Positions 6,728 through 14,306 of a DNA stretch of 15,339 nt are shown one piece after another. How positions within the stretch are numbered: position 1 is the stretch's first letter; each line of letters begins with the position of its first letter. This DNA comes from Flavobacterium sp. (lineage in GTDB: Bacteria > Bacteroidota > Bacteroidia > Flavobacteriales > Flavobacteriaceae), in NCBI RefSeq assembly GCF_030146175.1, contig NZ_JASLCE010000157.1:1-15339 (forward strand), in the 5' to 3' direction. The translations under genes and the position numbers were made by a program. The notes beneath the pieces were generated by a model. The model did not search any database. It was given only the letters and a program-made list of their open reading frames with translations, and was not told the origin of the DNA.

Positions 6728-9700
6728 ATGAAAAAAACTACTTTATTAAGCAAATTTGGATGGCATAAAAAACCGACACAGGGTTGGAGTGCGTTTTGTT
6801 TGTTTATGCTTACCCTTTGGATGGGACAGCTACAAGCCCAAACGGTTTTAATTAGCCCTACGGGAGATGGCGGTTTCGAAACAGGAGCCACGCTGGCTGC
6901 CAACGGATGGACGGCTTTAGACGATACAACCAACAAATGGGCTTTGGGAACAACTCCGGGATGGTTTACCGGAAACAGAGGAGCCTTTATTTCCAATGAT
7001 GGAGGAACCACGTGGAATTACAATACAGGAGCTACCAGCAGATCATTTTTCTATAGAGATATTGCGTTCCCGGCCGGAGCGACAGCGGTAAACCTTGCAT
7101 TTGACTGGCGTGGAAACGGAAATGACGGAAATTATGACAACCTGATGGTTTACATTATCGATACGAATATTACCCCAACCAATGTTGGACCAACCGGAAC
7201 CAATACCACCACTACAGGATGGACCGGGTATACCAACGGAACAACAGGGTACTACTTGTTGCAACGTGCGGGAACAGTCAATCCGACTACTACAACAGCG
7301 GTGACTTATTCGTTCACTACGGCACAGATGAACTATGTAGTCGGAAAAACAAAACGATTGGTATTTGTATGGAAAAACGACTCGTCTGATGGAGTGAATC
7401 CACCGGCATCATTAGATAATATTTCCTTGACCTCTACGGTACCAACTTGTTTTGCACCGACAGCAGTTGTGTCAAGTGCGATCACTAAAAACAGCGCTAC
7501 AATTGCGTGGACAGCACCGGCAACAGCACCGGCAAACGGATACGAATATGAAGTGAGAAGTAGTGGTGCGGCAGGAAGTGGCGCAACCGGATTGGGAGCT
7601 TCAGGAACATCTGCTGCAGGAGTGGTAACACAAAACGTTACCGGACTGGCACCTTCAACAATCTATACGGTTTATGTGCGATCCAACTGTGGAAGCGGCG
7701 ATTTTAGTGCGTGGGCAGCTTCTACTACCTTTACAACCAAATGTGATTATTTTGATATAACAGGAACAACACCGGGAACGGTATGTGGAACCGGATCGGC
7801 AGCACTTGCGGCTACGGCAGCCGGCGGAACAATGAACTGGTATGCGGCACAAACCGGCGGAACAGCACTTGGAACCGGTGGAACTTTTAATACACCGGTA
7901 ATTTCAACAACAACATCGTTTTGGGTAGAAACAAGTGTTCCGGGAACTACAGGTGTAGGACCGGTTTCACCAACAGCTCAAGGTGGAACAATTGGAACAC
8001 AAACAATCGAGTGGGATGTAAACTTTACCGTTTTACAAAATACAAAACTGATTTCGGTTGATGTATTCCCGGTAACATCAGGACAAAACGGAGCTATTAT
8101 TGTTCGTAGTTCATCAGGAACTGTAATTGCGACTTATCCATATGTAACGAACGTAGGTGGAGGAGCAACAGCACAAACGATTACGTTAAATCACACATTA
8201 ACACCTGGAAGTTACCAGTTATATCCAACGTTACCATCGGGTGGAGTGAGTCGTAATACGTCCGGATCGACCTATCCGTATACGTCTGCGGCAGCAAACA
8301 TTACTGGAAACGGATTCGATCAAACGTATTTTATGGGCTTCTATAACTGGAAATTCGATTTGTCATGTGCTTCACCAAGAACAGAGGTAGTAGCAACGGT
8401 TACTTCTGCACCGGCTATTACGTTAAGTGCAAACAGTACAGCGGCAGTTTGTAGCGGATCATCAAGTAGCGCCATTACACTTGCAACAGGAGGATCAAAC
8501 TACGATACCTATACCTGGTCGCCTGCAACCGGAGTAACCGGAAATGCGACAAATGGATGGACATTTAATCCAACGGCTACGACTACTTATACAGTAACAG
8601 CATCACAATCGGCTGGAAGCTGTGCTACAACAGCAACAGTGGTTGTAAACATCAACCCGAATCCGGTAGTGAATGTTGCCGCAACTCCGGCAACAATTTG
8701 TGAAGGAACGTCATCATCATTAGCAGCGACAACGCAAACGGTAGGTCCTGGAACGGTAACCGTTGGAACCGGAACGACATTAACAGGCGATACAGCACAA
8801 CCAACAGCTTTCTGTAACCGTTGGGCACAATACTGGAATCAAACGGTATTTACTGCAGCGGAGTTAACAGCAGCCGGATTAAAACCGGGGAATATTACGT
8901 CGCTTGCTTACCGAATCACAACATTAGGAAGTGGAACAAACGTAACCAACTTTACAATCCGAATTGGAACAACAACGAATTCATCGTTAACCGGATTTAC
9001 AACAACCGGATTAAACTTAGTTTACGGACCAGCAACCTATACGCATGCGGTAGGATTAAACACCATCACTTTTACAACACCATATGTATGGGATGGAACA
9101 TCTAATATTATTATTGATATCAGACAAGATGGAGCGGATTTAACCTATAATGCGATCACATATTATACGGCAACAGCCGATAATACTACGGCATCAGCGA
9201 CAACTAGTACACCGTCATCGACAACAGTATTGGCAACAACAAATCCGACTGCGGCTTTATCTAAAAACAGATTAAACGTAGTATTCGGAGGTCAGACAAA
9301 TGCAACAGGACCTGGTGACTTAAACTGGACTTGGATGCCGGGTAACTTAACCGGAAGTACTGTATCGGTATCGCCAGCTACAACAACTACGTATACCGTT
9401 AGAGGAACCAACCCAACTACGGGATGTTATACCGAATCGACGGTAACAGTAAATGTAACCGCGGCACCGGCTGCACCAACAGGAAGTGCAACGCAGACTT
9501 TCAACGTAAATGCACCGTCGGATGCGACTGTAGCCAACCTTGTTGCAACAGGAACAGCAATAGTATGGTATGCTACCGAAGCAGATGCTATAGCAAATGT
9601 TAACCCATTGGCGTCGACTACGCAATTGGTAAACGGAGCGATTTACTATGCTATGCACACCGTTGGAGGATGTAGAAGTTTAACGCCACTAGCGGTAACA

Positions 9701-9964
9701 GCTACAGTAACATTAGGATCGGCTTCTTTCAACATGCCGGGATTAAAATACTATCCAAACCCGGTAGTAGATAAGTTTACAGTAACCTATACAAATGATA
9801 TTACTTCGGTTGAGGTGTTTAATTTAGTTGGACAGCGCGTAATGGCGGTACAACCAAATGCAACAACTGCCTTAGTAGACATGAGTGTATTGCCAACAGG
9901 AGCTTATATCCTACAGGTTAAAGCAAACGGACAATCACAATCCATAAAAGTGATTAAAAAATAA
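6728..9964 (+). CDS. T9SS type A adhesin, short paralogue lacking the GEVED units
   Basis: This 1078-residue predicted surface protein is homologous to the 1814-residue protein over both ends. The signal peptide (MKKTTLLSKFGWHK start, core FCLFMLTLW, cleavage LQA|Q near 37) shares the unusual long n-region of its paralogue. Order: N-terminal beta domain (about 38-240), FN3 (241-338), Ig_7 from Cys339 with an inserted beta domain (about 403-546), PKD-like (about 555-647), PKD-like with a second insert (about 668-863), Ig-like repeat (about 920-1000), and a type A sorting domain (KYYPNPVVDKF, FNLVGQRV, GAYILQVK, VIKK). From Cys339 to the end it is collinear with the paralogue (740 versus 741 residues). 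FN3 joins Ig_7 directly where the paralogue carries three 243-residue units. The start codon is followed by seven As. Terminators on both sides suggest its own transcript. Its role is probably adhesion. Confidence 0.95.
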   Translation: MKKTTLLSKFGWHKKPTQGWSAFCLFMLTLWMGQLQAQTVLISPTGDGGFETGATLAANGWTALDDTTNKWALGTTPGWFTGNRGAFISNDGGTTWNYNTGATSRSFFYRDIAFPAGATAVNLAFDWRGNGNDGNYDNLMVYIIDTNITPTNVGPTGTNTTTTGWTGYTNGTTGYYLLQRAGTVNPTTTTAVTYSFTTAQMNYVVGKTKRLVFVWKNDSSDGVNPPASLDNISLTSTVPTCFAPTAVVSSAITKNSATIAWTAPATAPANGYEYEVRSSGAAGSGATGLGASGTSAAGVVTQNVTGLAPSTIYTVYVRSNCGSGDFSAWAASTTFTTKCDYFDITGTTPGTVCGTGSAALAATAAGGTMNWYAAQTGGTALGTGGTFNTPVISTTTSFWVETSVPGTTGVGPVSPTAQGGTIGTQTIEWDVNFTVLQNTKLISVDVFPVTSGQNGAIIVRSSSGTVIATYPYVTNVGGGATAQTITLNHTLTPGSYQLYPTLPSGGVSRNTSGSTYPYTSAAANITGNGFDQTYFMGFYNWKFDLSCASPRTEVVATVTSAPAITLSANSTAAVCSGSSSSAITLATGGSNYDTYTWSPATGVTGNATNGWTFNPTATTTYTVTASQSAGSCATTATVVVNINPNPVVNVAATPATICEGTSSSLAATTQTVGPGTVTVGTGTTLTGDTAQPTAFCNRWAQYWNQTVFTAAELTAAGLKPGNITSLAYRITTLGSGTNVTNFTIRIGTTTNSSLTGFTTTGLNLVYGPATYTHAVGLNTITFTTPYVWDGTSNIIIDIRQDGADLTYNAITYYTATADNTTASATTSTPSSTTVLATTNPTAALSKNRLNVVFGGQTNATGPGDLNWTWMPGNLTGSTVSVSPATTTTYTVRGTNPTTGCYTESTVTVNVTAAPAAPTGSATQTFNVNAPSDATVANLVATGTAIVWYATEADAIANVNPLASTTQLVNGAIYYAMHTVGGCRSLTPLAVTATVTLGSASFNMPGLKYYPNPVVDKFTVTYTNDITSVEVFNLVGQRVMAVQPNATTALVDMSVLPTGAYILQVKANGQSQSIKVIKK

Positions 9965-9986
9965 TAGTTTTTTGAATAGCATGCCT

Positions 9987-10014
9987 AAGAGCCTCTCACT
10001 GAGAGGCTTTTTTT
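9987..10014 (+). terminator. Rho-independent terminator of the 1078-residue gene
   Basis: GCCTCTC (9991-9997) pairs with GAGAGGC (10001-10007) around a three-base ACT loop. It can be extended outward by A-T and G-T pairs, and a run of seven Ts follows (10008-10014). It lies 22 bases after the stop codon. Confidence 0.93.
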
Positions 10015-10102
10015 ATGGACATAAGTGATGAGTTAACAGAATGATAACCTTATGCATAGTATATGATAATGTGGTAATTAGTATCTGGTTATTAGGGTTC
10101 TA

Positions 10103-10110
10103 TATTTTTG
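10103..10110 (+). promoter_or_regulatory. Promoter -7 box of the three-gene operon
   Basis: TATTTTTG is an exact match to the Bacteroidota -7 consensus TANNTTTG. No TTG is present at the ideal -33 distance; TTA at 10078-10080 (22-base spacer) is the nearest substitute. Transcription would begin about 10117 and give a leader of roughly 45 bases. A small inverted repeat there (CGCTC 10114-10118, GAGCG 10129-10133) is too weak to assign a function. Confidence 0.5.
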
Positions 10111-10160
10111 TATCGCTCAAATTGAATGGAGCGGAATACAATAAAAAAGAACTTATTTGA

Positions 10161-11804
10161 ATGAAATTATTACAATTCAACATATCAGAATTATTTTCTA
10201 AACAACGTTTTTTCGGAGCATTGGTACTAATGCTGTTCGCGATCAATACGACGCAGGGACAGGCAATTTTTACTAATCCGATAACCGGGACAAATCCCAA
10301 TACGGCCAATCCGTATACGGCCGGACAAACGGTAAGTCCGAACATCACCGTTTCGGGTATCGGTCGCGGATCGGGGATAACCGGAACCAACACCAACAAC
10401 CGGTATAATGCTACGGGTTGGAATTCCGGAACCCTTTCGAATACCAAATATTTTGAATTTACACTCACACCTTCGTCTGGTTACCTGATAAAATTTGCCA
10501 GTTTTGAATATACGGGACAAGCTTCCGGAACCGGTCCGACATCCTTTTCGTTCCGATCGTCATTAGATGGCTACGGAACCAATATTGGTGCGGCAAATGC
10601 AACGGGAACAACCATTAGCTTAGCGGCAGCAGCCTATCAGAACATTACGGCTCCGATTACCTTCCGGCTTTACGCCTGGGGCGCTTCTGCAGCTGGAGGA
10701 ACTTTTAGTATTAACGATTTTACCTTTAACGGAATTATAACCACAGCTTGTACACAACCTACGGTAACGAGTTTTCTGCCAACATCGGCACCGGTCAATG
10801 CTCTGATTAAAATCAACGGAAATGGATTTATGAACGGATCCGGAACGTCGGCAGTTGCGTTTAACGGCGTACCGGCAACGTCTTTTACCGTTATTTCAAA
10901 TACCCTTATCGAAGCAGTAGTGCCGGTGGGAAGTACCACAGGTCCGGTGAGCATTACCACAAACAGTTGTACAGGTAATTCGGCTCCATTTACGGTGCTT
11001 CGATCGACTTGTACAGCCTTATATTCCGACCTGTTTATTTCAGAATTATACGATGCCGAGCGTGGCGATGGCGGAATTATCGAATTGTATAACGGAACCG
11101 GAGCGACCATCAACTTGTCGCAATATGCTGTTCTGCGATACGGAACGGCCGGTGATCCTGTGCCATCCTATACGGTAAACCTTTCCGGAAATTTAGCTTC
11201 CGGAAGCTTATACCTGATCCGAATCGGGAACGATGCGCCGATTTGTACGTTTACACAGAATATCTCTTATTCAACCGGATTTAATGCCGATGACGGTTTT
11301 GAGCTGGTTAAAAACGGAAACGTAATCGATGCGGTAAATGCACCGGATAATACCGGATACACCATGATCCGTCGAAACGACGTAGTGGCTCCGAACAGTG
11401 TTTACGTACCGAGCGAATGGAATTCAACATCAACGGAAAGTTGCGACGACATTGGGATTCATAACTATACGGTATCGAATACGACTTCGATAACAACACA
11501 ACCTGTACAGCGTACGATATGTGAAGGACAATCAGCGACTTTTACAGTAGCTATGAGCAATCCGGCGGGTGCTACCTATCAATGGAAATTATTAAACAGT
11601 GCCGGAAACTGGGTAAATGTGACCAACTCGGCGCCTTATTCCGGAGCAACAACAGCAGTATTAACGATATCGAATGCTCCAATCGGATTTAACGGCAACC
11701 AGTATTACTGTTTTGTGACAACACCGAGTTGTCAGGAACATTCGTATGCGGCAACCTTAAAAGTGGTCTCAAAACCAACCACAATGGGAATTTATTACAA
11801 TTAA
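10161..11804 (+). CDS. Secreted TIG / lamin-tail / Ig protein, first gene of operon
   Basis: This 547-residue exported protein has no recognisable type A or B sorting domain. The signal peptide is long (MKLLQFNISELFSKQRFF n-region, core GALVLMLFAI, cleavage TQG|Q after residue 33). Order: N-terminal beta domain (about 35-193; YFEFTLTPSSGY, SINDFTFNGI), IPT/TIG domain (about 198-280; INGNGFMNG, AVAFNGVPATSFTV), lamin-tail (LTD) domain (about 288-437; LFISELYDAE, GGIIELYNGTGATINLSQY, YLIRIGNDAP), and an Ig domain (about 445-535; TICEGQSATFTV, YQWKLL, NQYYCFVT). It ends KPTTMGIYYN, matching the end of the next protein. The A-rich leader (acaataaaaaagaac) is typical of Bacteroidota translation starts. 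Thirty bases separate it from the next gene. LTD and TIG modules suggest a structural or binding role at the surface; the function is unknown. Confidence 0.9.
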   Translation: MKLLQFNISELFSKQRFFGALVLMLFAINTTQGQAIFTNPITGTNPNTANPYTAGQTVSPNITVSGIGRGSGITGTNTNNRYNATGWNSGTLSNTKYFEFTLTPSSGYLIKFASFEYTGQASGTGPTSFSFRSSLDGYGTNIGAANATGTTISLAAAAYQNITAPITFRLYAWGASAAGGTFSINDFTFNGIITTACTQPTVTSFLPTSAPVNALIKINGNGFMNGSGTSAVAFNGVPATSFTVISNTLIEAVVPVGSTTGPVSITTNSCTGNSAPFTVLRSTCTALYSDLFISELYDAERGDGGIIELYNGTGATINLSQYAVLRYGTAGDPVPSYTVNLSGNLASGSLYLIRIGNDAPICTFTQNISYSTGFNADDGFELVKNGNVIDAVNAPDNTGYTMIRRNDVVAPNSVYVPSEWNSTSTESCDDIGIHNYTVSNTTSITTQPVQRTICEGQSATFTVAMSNPAGATYQWKLLNSAGNWVNVTNSAPYSGATTAVLTISNAPIGFNGNQYYCFVTTPSCQEHSYAATLKVVSKPTTMGIYYN

Positions 11805-11834
11805 AAAAGAAAGAAACTCATCAAAAACACAATA

Positions 11835-12908
11835 ATGAAAAAGAACTATTTTAAAACATTAATTTTCACGATAGTGATGTTGGCTACCTTAGGAACGTAT
11901 GCGCAACAAACCATCTGTGTCGGCGCTATAAAGAATTATAGTGTAAATACCCCGGGTACGGGACCTGCGGGATCAACCTATGCCTGGTCGGTAACACCTG
12001 CTGCATTTGCCGGAACCATTACCGGAACACCCAATGTAAATGCCAATGCGATCACGATTAACTGGGGAACAACCCCTGCGGGAGTTTATACGCTACAGGT
12101 TATCGAAACCAATGCTTCCGGATGTCCCGGAACACCTGTAAATCTTACCATCACGATAGAAGCGGCGCCAGCCAACCCGGTTGCGACCTTAGATCAGCCA
12201 ACCTGTACTGTAGCAACGGGAACCATTACGGTAACACCACCAGCCACAGGAACCGGATATACGTATAGTATTGATGGTGTAAACTACCAGACATCAAATG
12301 TTTTCAATGGCGTTACGACAGGATCGTATAACGTAACTATTAAAAGTGCGGCAGGTTGTATTTCAGGAAGTACACCAGCTGTGATCAATGCGCAACCGGC
12401 AGCACCATCGGCACCGGTAGCTTCGGTAACACAACAACCAACATGTACAGTGCCTACAGGAACGATAACCGTTACCGGACCAACTGGAACCGGTTATGAA
12501 TATAGTGTTGACGGAACAAACTACCAGACTGGAATGCAGTTTACAGGGCTTACGGCTGGAGCTACTTACAATGTTACGGTAAAAGTACCGGGTGGTTGTA
12601 TTTCGGCGGCAACGCCATTAACGATCGATGCACAACCGGTAGCACCGGTAACACCTACCGTAGTGGTAACGCAGCCTACTTGTTCGCAACCGATGGCTAC
12701 GATCGAAGTAACTGCACCACTGGGAACCGGATTGACGTATAGTATCGATGGTGTGAATTACCAGACAAGCCCGATTTTTAATAACGTGGGACAAGGTTCG
12801 TATCCGGTAACGGTACAAAACGCCGGCGGATGTTTTTCACCGGTACAAAACGAAACCGTAAACCCGCAACCATCGGCACCAACCACATCAGCAATCATTT
12901 TCAATTAG
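11835..12908 (+). CDS. Secreted PKD-like protein with three SprB-like repeats
   Basis: This 357-residue protein is the middle gene of the operon. It has a clear signal peptide (MKKNYFK, core LIFTIVMLATLG, cleavage TYA|Q after residue 23), then a PKD-like head (24-110; QQTICVG, STYAWSVTP, ITINWGTTPAGVYTLQV), then three tandem repeats of about 79 residues (111-189, 190-268, 269-345) with the pattern P-TC...TGTITVT.P.GTGY.YS.DG.NYQT..F.G...G.Y.VTVK..GGC. Pro-rich linkers (QPAAPSAPVAS) separate them. The repeats resemble the repeat module of gliding-motility adhesins such as SprB. It ends APTTSAIIFN, with no type A or B sorting domain. Its head is paralogous to that of the following type B protein. 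It is probably a filamentous surface subunit; export route and partner are inferred. Confidence 0.91.
   Translation: MKKNYFKTLIFTIVMLATLGTYAQQTICVGAIKNYSVNTPGTGPAGSTYAWSVTPAAFAGTITGTPNVNANAITINWGTTPAGVYTLQVIETNASGCPGTPVNLTITIEAAPANPVATLDQPTCTVATGTITVTPPATGTGYTYSIDGVNYQTSNVFNGVTTGSYNVTIKSAAGCISGSTPAVINAQPAAPSAPVASVTQQPTCTVPTGTITVTGPTGTGYEYSVDGTNYQTGMQFTGLTAGATYNVTVKVPGGCISAATPLTIDAQPVAPVTPTVVVTQPTCSQPMATIEVTAPLGTGLTYSIDGVNYQTSPIFNNVGQGSYPVTVQNAGGCFSPVQNETVNPQPSAPTTSAIIFN
12165..12869 (+). repeat. Three tandem SprB-like repeats (about 79 residues each)
   Basis: Units run approximately 12165-12401, 12402-12638 and 12639-12869. Each carries a TC pair near its start, a YS[I/V]DG[V/T]NYQT turn in the middle and a GGC[I/F]S-type (first unit AGCIS) end. 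Unit 3 is the most diverged and lacks the GTI motif (ATIEVTAPLGTG). A related single copy (GDYEYQLNDGPFQDSPIF) lies in the downstream type B protein, just before its sorting domain. Confidence 0.85.
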
Positions 12909-12948
12909 TAAACCGATAGCGATCGGCAGATTGGAGAAAAACAACAGA

Positions 12949-14067
12949 ATGAATCAAAAAAGAAGTCATATAATAACACACGCTGTGAATCCGAAACTAA
13001 GAAAACTTGTTCTGAATACCTGTAGTAGTATCCTGTTTGGGATGGGGATTACGGGTTATGCCCAACAGGTCATCTGTCAGGGGACGAGTTCTTCGGTCTA
13101 TAAGGTCGACGCTACCGAAAACAACGGATTGGGAACACCGGGTTCGGTATATAGCTGGACCATTCCGAATCCGAACTTTTCCGGAGCAATAAGTTTTGCC
13201 AATCCGGCGGGTACAAACGAAATTAAAGTAAACTGGGGGAGTTCACCGGCCGGAACCTATACCATACAGGTTCAGGAAAAAGACGCGGTGACAGGTTGTT
13301 TGGGACCGATGCAACAACTAACCGTGTTGCTAAAAAACGCACCGCAACCCCATTTAGAGAATCAGGCGACTTGTGTGAATCCGGTAACGGGAAATCTGAT
13401 CGCTCCGGTCGTTTTAAATCCGGGTATTCCGGCAGCCGGACATACGTTTGTGTGGACGTCAAACAACGGAACATTGCCTAATACAACACCAACCCTTTCG
13501 GTAACGCAACCGGGGACTTATACCGTAACCGTAACCGATACCGCCAGCGGTTGTCAGGGAACGACTTCGGCAACGATTAGTGTTTCATCGGCGGCAGTCG
13601 TACAGGCTATCGTAAAAGAAGCCTTCGATCTGGATCAGATCATTGTGGTTTCGGCACAGGGATCCGGTGATTACGAATACCAGTTAAACGACGGTCCGTT
13701 TCAGGATAGTCCGATTTTTCAGGTAAGTACTGCCGGGTATTATACCGTTCGGGTACGTGATAAAAAAGGATGTGGCGACAGTCCGCTACGTGTATTGGTG
13801 TTGAACTATCCGCGTTACTTTACGCCAAACGGGGATTCGTACCATGATTACTGGAATATAAAAGATTTACCAAATCCGGAAAAGGCGAATATTACCATTT
13901 TTGATCGCTATGGAAAGTTGATCAAACAAATTTCGCCCAAAGAAAGAGGATGGGACGGAACCTATAATGGCTACCCGTTACCTTCGACCGATTATTGGTT
14001 CGTATTGCATTATTATGACGAGGGTGTGCAAAAAGAATTTAAGGCGCATTTTAGTATGAAACGATAG
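12949..14067 (+). CDS. T9SS type B (gliding-motility-associated) sorting-domain protein
   Basis: This last gene of the operon encodes 372 residues from ATG 12949. An in-frame TTG at 12931 would add six residues (MEKNNR) ahead of an already long n-region, so I prefer the ATG, 40 bases after the previous stop. In mature order: signal peptide (core CSSILFGMGI, cleavage GYA|Q), PKD-like head (QQVICQG, GSVYSWTIP, IKVNWGSSPAGTYTIQV), a second Ig/PKD-like domain (HTFVWTSNNG, GTYTVTVTDTASGC), one SprB-like repeat (GDYEYQLNDGPFQDSPIF, GYYTVRVRDKKGC), and a type B sorting domain of about 85 residues (YFTPNGDSYHDYWNI, IFDRYGKLI, GWDGTYNG, LPSTDYWF, HFSMKR end). Type B cargo such as SprB is known to rely on SprF/PorP-like partners; none is encoded in this window. 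It is probably the surface-anchored member of a three-protein assembly. Confidence 0.93.
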   Translation: MNQKRSHIITHAVNPKLRKLVLNTCSSILFGMGITGYAQQVICQGTSSSVYKVDATENNGLGTPGSVYSWTIPNPNFSGAISFANPAGTNEIKVNWGSSPAGTYTIQVQEKDAVTGCLGPMQQLTVLLKNAPQPHLENQATCVNPVTGNLIAPVVLNPGIPAAGHTFVWTSNNGTLPNTTPTLSVTQPGTYTVTVTDTASGCQGTTSATISVSSAAVVQAIVKEAFDLDQIIVVSAQGSGDYEYQLNDGPFQDSPIFQVSTAGYYTVRVRDKKGCGDSPLRVLVLNYPRYFTPNGDSYHDYWNIKDLPNPEKANITIFDRYGKLIKQISPKERGWDGTYNGYPLPSTDYWFVLHYYDEGVQKEFKAHFSMKR

Positions 14068-14094
14068 TTTTTATTTTTGAGAGGAATAATTTTG

Positions 14095-14144
14095 ATCCTG
14101 TTAGATAACCGTTATGGTCAATCTGACAGGATTTCCTTTTTTTT
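14095..14144 (+). terminator. Rho-independent terminator of the three-gene operon
   Basis: ATCCTGTTAGAT (14095-14106) pairs with ATCTGACAGGAT (14121-14132), 12 pairs including one G-T. An inner ACC/GGT stem (14108-14110 with 14116-14118) folds in the loop. Eight Ts follow at 14137-14144. It starts 28 bases after the type B gene and ends the operon before any SprF-like gene. Confidence 0.9.
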
Positions 14145-14271
14145 AATACAAAACAATCAAAATATAAGAATATATGACGATAAAGAGTATGAAAAATGCG
14201 ATGAAAAGAATTTTAGGGTGTTAATTAATATATTGGTAACATACTCATTTTCAAATTATGTAACATCTTTA

Positions 14272-14279
14272 TATCTTTG
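14272..14279 (+). promoter_or_regulatory. Promoter -7 box of the last gene
   Basis: TATCTTTG matches TANNTTTG exactly and ends 27 bases before ATG 14307. No TTG sits at the expected -33 distance (the sequence there is TTTTC), so the upstream half is weak. The leader that follows is very A-rich (aaaaaaacaaaaataaattt), as is common ahead of Bacteroidota starts. The stretch between the terminator and this box (14145-14271) is AT-rich and holds nothing else I can support. Confidence 0.55.
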
Positions 14280-14306
14280 AAGTCTCAAAAAAACAAAAAT
14301 AAATTT

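Noticed and set aside
6731..6737. Run of seven As just after the start codon as a phase-variation tract
   Set aside because: Lys-rich signal peptide starts commonly give such runs, the tract is short, and the paralogue has no comparable tract. There is no evidence of length variation from one sequence.
8821..9105. Plus-strand frame inside the 1078-residue gene
   Set aside because: An out-of-frame shadow of the inserted beta domain, with no homology to known modules and no start context.
12931..12933. TTG as the start of the type B protein
   Set aside because: It only adds a short MEKNNR extension ahead of a normal ATG at 12949. TTG starts are uncommon and the signal peptide is already long.
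14077..14280. 67-codon frame between the type B gene and the last gene
   Set aside because: It runs through the operon terminator (14095-14144) and the promoter box of the next gene, and its product is not protein-like.
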